Of a stretch of DNA of 6,854 bases, positions 6,767-6,854 are shown piece after piece (position 1 is the stretch's first letter; each line of letters opens with the position of its first letter). The notes beneath the pieces are model-generated. The model was not told the origin of the DNA. It did not search any database and saw only the letters and a list, made by a program, of their open reading frames with translations. The position numbers were made by a program, and so were the translations under genes. The stretch lies in the NCBI GenBank assembly GCA_902783175.1, contig CACZQA010000187.1, positions 1-6,854 on the forward strand, in the 5' to 3' direction. Source of the DNA: an uncultured Coriobacteriaceae bacterium. Lineage in GTDB: Bacteria > Actinomycetota > Coriobacteriia > Coriobacteriales > QAMH01.

Positions 6767-6793
6767 ATTGTATCGTCTGAAAGCGGAAGGCAA
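6767..6793 (-). promoter_or_regulatory. Possible promoter of the TetR gene
   Basis: On the minus strand TACAAT (6772-6767) is a fair -10 box. TTGCCT (6793-6788) is a possible -35 box, but the spacer is only 15 bp. It lies between the upstream terminator and the strong ribosome site at the ATG, so a promoter is expected here. The repeat found in the other two promoters is absent. Confidence 0.4.
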
Positions 6794-6808
6794 AGCAAGA
6801 GGGACCCC

Positions 6809-6840
6809 AAGAAAAAGCGGGTCCGGTTTCCCGGACCCGC
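6809..6840 (-). terminator. Rho-independent terminator of a gene beyond the right edge
   Basis: Perfect 10-bp G+C-rich arms GCGGGTCCGG (6817-6826) and CCGGACCCGC (6831-6840) enclose a four-base loop. On the minus strand the stem is followed directly by TTTTTCTT. The orientation means it ends transcription of a minus-strand gene lying to the right of the window and isolates the TetR gene from it. Confidence 0.88.
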
Positions 6841-6854
6841 CACATTCGTGTGTG

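Noticed and set aside
5956..6780. Plus-strand open frame of 274 codons opposite the TetR gene
   Set aside because: No recognisable domain; the minus strand has a textbook TetR helix-turn-helix and a strong ribosome site.
6730..6843. N-terminal extension of the TetR gene to 6843 or 6768
   Set aside because: The extension would run through the intrinsic terminator and the likely promoter; the ATG at 6729 has a strong GGGAGGA site.

Overview
The window looks like an accessory metabolic locus of a moderately G+C-rich bacterium. No rRNA, tRNA or housekeeping marker is present, so the taxon is an inference. The style (many MFS and sodium-symporter carriers beside small hydrolases, TetR-type control, G+C near 55-60% by eye) would suit a gut actinobacterium of the Coriobacteriia/Eggerthellaceae type, but I hold that loosely. 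All six recognisable genes are on the minus strand, so transcription runs from the right end to the left end.

Layout in transcription order: (1) a strong intrinsic terminator at 6809-6840 closes a gene beyond the right edge; (2) a TetR-family regulator, 5992-6729; (3) a 74-bp promoter module, copy B, at 5863-5936; (4) a compact run of genes: MFS carrier 2 (4485-5837), an isochorismatase-like cysteine hydrolase (3868-4488, ATGA overlap with the MFS gene), a paralogous MFS carrier 1 (2525-3814) and a metallo-beta-lactamase-fold hydrolase (1495-2421); (5) a second copy of the promoter module, copy A, at 1428-1501, overlapping the end of the metallo-hydrolase gene; (6) a sodium:solute symporter gene (1403 leftwards), cut by the left window edge.

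How the genes may work together (inference): two families of secondary carrier move one or more small organic solutes, and two hydrolases act on them. The isochorismatase-like enzyme has an intact Asp-Lys-Cys triad, typical of C-N hydrolases acting on amide, carbamoyl or ureido compounds. The metallo-hydrolase has a complete set of zinc ligands. The four-gene operon and the symporter gene are tied together by nearly identical promoters: the same inverted repeat (ACACGT-N5-ACGTGT) at exactly the same 17-bp distance from the -10 box, with a second small palindrome near the expected transcription start. This points to a small two-transcript regulon for uptake and hydrolysis of an unidentified nitrogenous or acyl compound. 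The substrate cannot be read from the sequence.

Every gap between genes is shorter than 160 bases. I see no CRISPR array, insertion sequence, tRNA or origin.
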